Origin: Bacteriovorax sp.
GTDB lineage: Bacteria; Bdellovibrionota; Bacteriovoracia; Bacteriovoracales; Bacteriovoracaceae
NCBI GenBank assembly: GCA_030654205.1
Contig: JAURXW010000404.1
Location: forward strand, 1 to 6,210
Direction of reading: 5' to 3'
DNA: 6,210 nucleotides
Both the position numbers and the translations under genes were made by a program. The notes beneath the pieces are model-generated. The model had not been told where the DNA came from. It saw only the letters and a list, made by a program, of their open reading frames with translations, and did no database searches. Positions 5,326 through 6,210 of the stretch are shown piece after piece (within the stretch, counting starts at the first letter, position 1; each line of letters starts with the position of its first letter).

Positions 5326-6210
5326 ATTTCTTTATTGATGATTTATCTTCGAAATAATCGGAGCGCTTAATACTAAAAGGCAATGTGGCCCCGACATAAT
5401 GATGAATTTTAAATTTTAAATCCAAATCCACTAAAATGGCGTCATTGTCCTCTAGGATAACACTCAAAGACCTATTTTCAAAATTGATGCGTAAGATATT
5501 TTTCTTGAGAATTTCGCTAGGTTTTTCCGTTAATTCTGAAATCCGATCTCCGCCAGTTTTTAAAAAATCAATTAATTTCTTAAATTCCAAGGGTCTTACC
5601 GCTACTCCTGCAATGGCGGGCTCCACTTTAAAAAGCTCTTTGTCGCTAATTTTAACAACATCTGTTTTATGTTCATAAAAACCGAGACTTAATTGGTAAT
5701 CTTTAGATTGAGGCGCAATACTTTTTTTCCAAAAATCCTGAACATTAACGAAAAAAAGACGGGCATCTTCTGGTTTTAAAACATAGAGCATTTTATCGAG
5801 ACTTGAAGTGAGAAAGTATCCATTTTGTTCACCAAAAATTTTAAAAAGTCTCAGCGTTATATTCCGACCAGCTCGGTCTTTAATTTCAAATTGTGAAAGT
5901 ATTTCAGAAAGTGCGCTGGCTTCATAGGGAGCAATGACGGTTCGCCCTTGCATTTTAGTTAAAGAATTATGAAATGAAATCCAATTTTCCTCAAAATAAT
6001 TAATCCCCTTAGGTGCTTCAGGTTTAGTAGAAGTATTTTTAAAATCAATAGAATATTTTTTATTTCTAAAAGTTGAAATTGTAATTTCGTCAAAATTAAT
6101 ACTTTTATCATCTGCGTATAAATCTCGAAAAACCCGAGTGTCGTAAAAATAAACATTCGTTAGCATAAAGACCATTGTTAGGCGTTTGTATTTTGCCTCT
6201 GATCGCTGAT
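5324..6210 (-). CDS. Membrane-anchored protein, weakly DUF4340-like, 5'-truncated by window edge
   Basis: A protein of unknown function. The frame has an ATG at 6175 (283 residues), but that ATG lacks a ribosome binding site and the frame stays open for 11 more codons to the window end, adding the basic stretch QRSEAKYKRLT. This makes a start outside the window more likely. The basic stretch plus a short hydrophobic run (VFMLTNVYFY) looks like an N-terminal membrane anchor, with the rest outside the cytoplasm. The body alternates predicted beta strands and helices (for example ITLRLFKIFG at 106-115 and LRINFENRSLSVILED at 228-243, numbered from the ATG), with no cysteines and no visible catalytic motif. 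The short anchor followed by repeated strand-helix units recalls DUF4340 proteins, some of which sit beside GldG/ABC-transporter genes; I hold this at about 0.3. Its stop codon overlaps the ribosome binding site of the next gene. Confidence 0.8.
   Translation of the reverse strand, partial: QRSEAKYKRLTMVFMLTNVYFYDTRVFRDLYADDKSINFDEITISTFRNKKYSIDFKNTSTKPEAPKGINYFEENWISFHNSLTKMQGRTVIAPYEASALSEILSQFEIKDRAGRNITLRLFKIFGEQNGYFLTSSLDKMLYVLKPEDARLFFVNVQDFWKKSIAPQSKDYQLSLGFYEHKTDVVKISDKELFKVEPAIAGVAVRPLEFKKLIDFLKTGGDRISELTEKPSEILKKNILRINFENRSLSVILEDNDAILVDLDLKFKIHHYVGATLPFSIKRSDYFEDKSSIKK

Overview
The window is AT-rich, densely packed bacterial DNA with seven protein-coding genes and no RNA genes, insertion sequences or CRISPR arrays that I can see. 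One gene, cut by the left edge, is on the + strand; the other six are on the - strand, and the outermost of these runs off the right edge. The low G+C and the style of the chemoreceptor (a four-helix-bundle-type sensor start, no HAMP domain, and DEVGKLAE instead of the usual DEVRxLA at the signalling tip) suggest a Bdellovibrionota / Bacteriovorax-like bacterium. That assignment is inference from memory of such proteins, not a search result.

Left part (1-1377, +): the C-terminal portion of a membrane chemoreceptor (methyl-accepting chemotaxis protein). It converges with the neighbouring - strand gene, and the two stop codons interlock in the four bases TTAA at 1374-1377, leaving no space for a terminator.

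Centre (4572 down to 1374, -): a compact four-gene cluster read in the order thymidine kinase (tdk), hypoxanthine phosphoribosyltransferase (hpt), a GHMP-superfamily sugar kinase of the heptose/fucose-kinase type, and a 315-residue protein of unknown function that resembles the DUF429 / RNase H-like fold and carries a four-cysteine cluster. hpt and the GHMP kinase overlap by 11 bp, and the stop of the kinase gene lies inside the ribosome binding site of the last gene, so the genes are very probably co-transcribed and partly translationally coupled. The first two enzymes salvage preformed nucleosides and purine bases; the roles of the last two are not known, and the cluster makes a link to salvage or nucleic-acid turnover plausible but unproven.

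Right part (6210 down to 4715, -): a partial gene for a membrane-anchored protein with a weak DUF4340-like look, followed after 6 bp by a 200-residue multi-pass membrane protein (possibly YIP1-like). They form a tight pair, separated from tdk by a 142-bp gap that is the most likely place for the promoter of the salvage cluster.

I see no clear novel defence or mobile system. The most interesting items are the Cys-cluster DUF429-like protein and its linkage to the orphan GHMP kinase and the two salvage enzymes.
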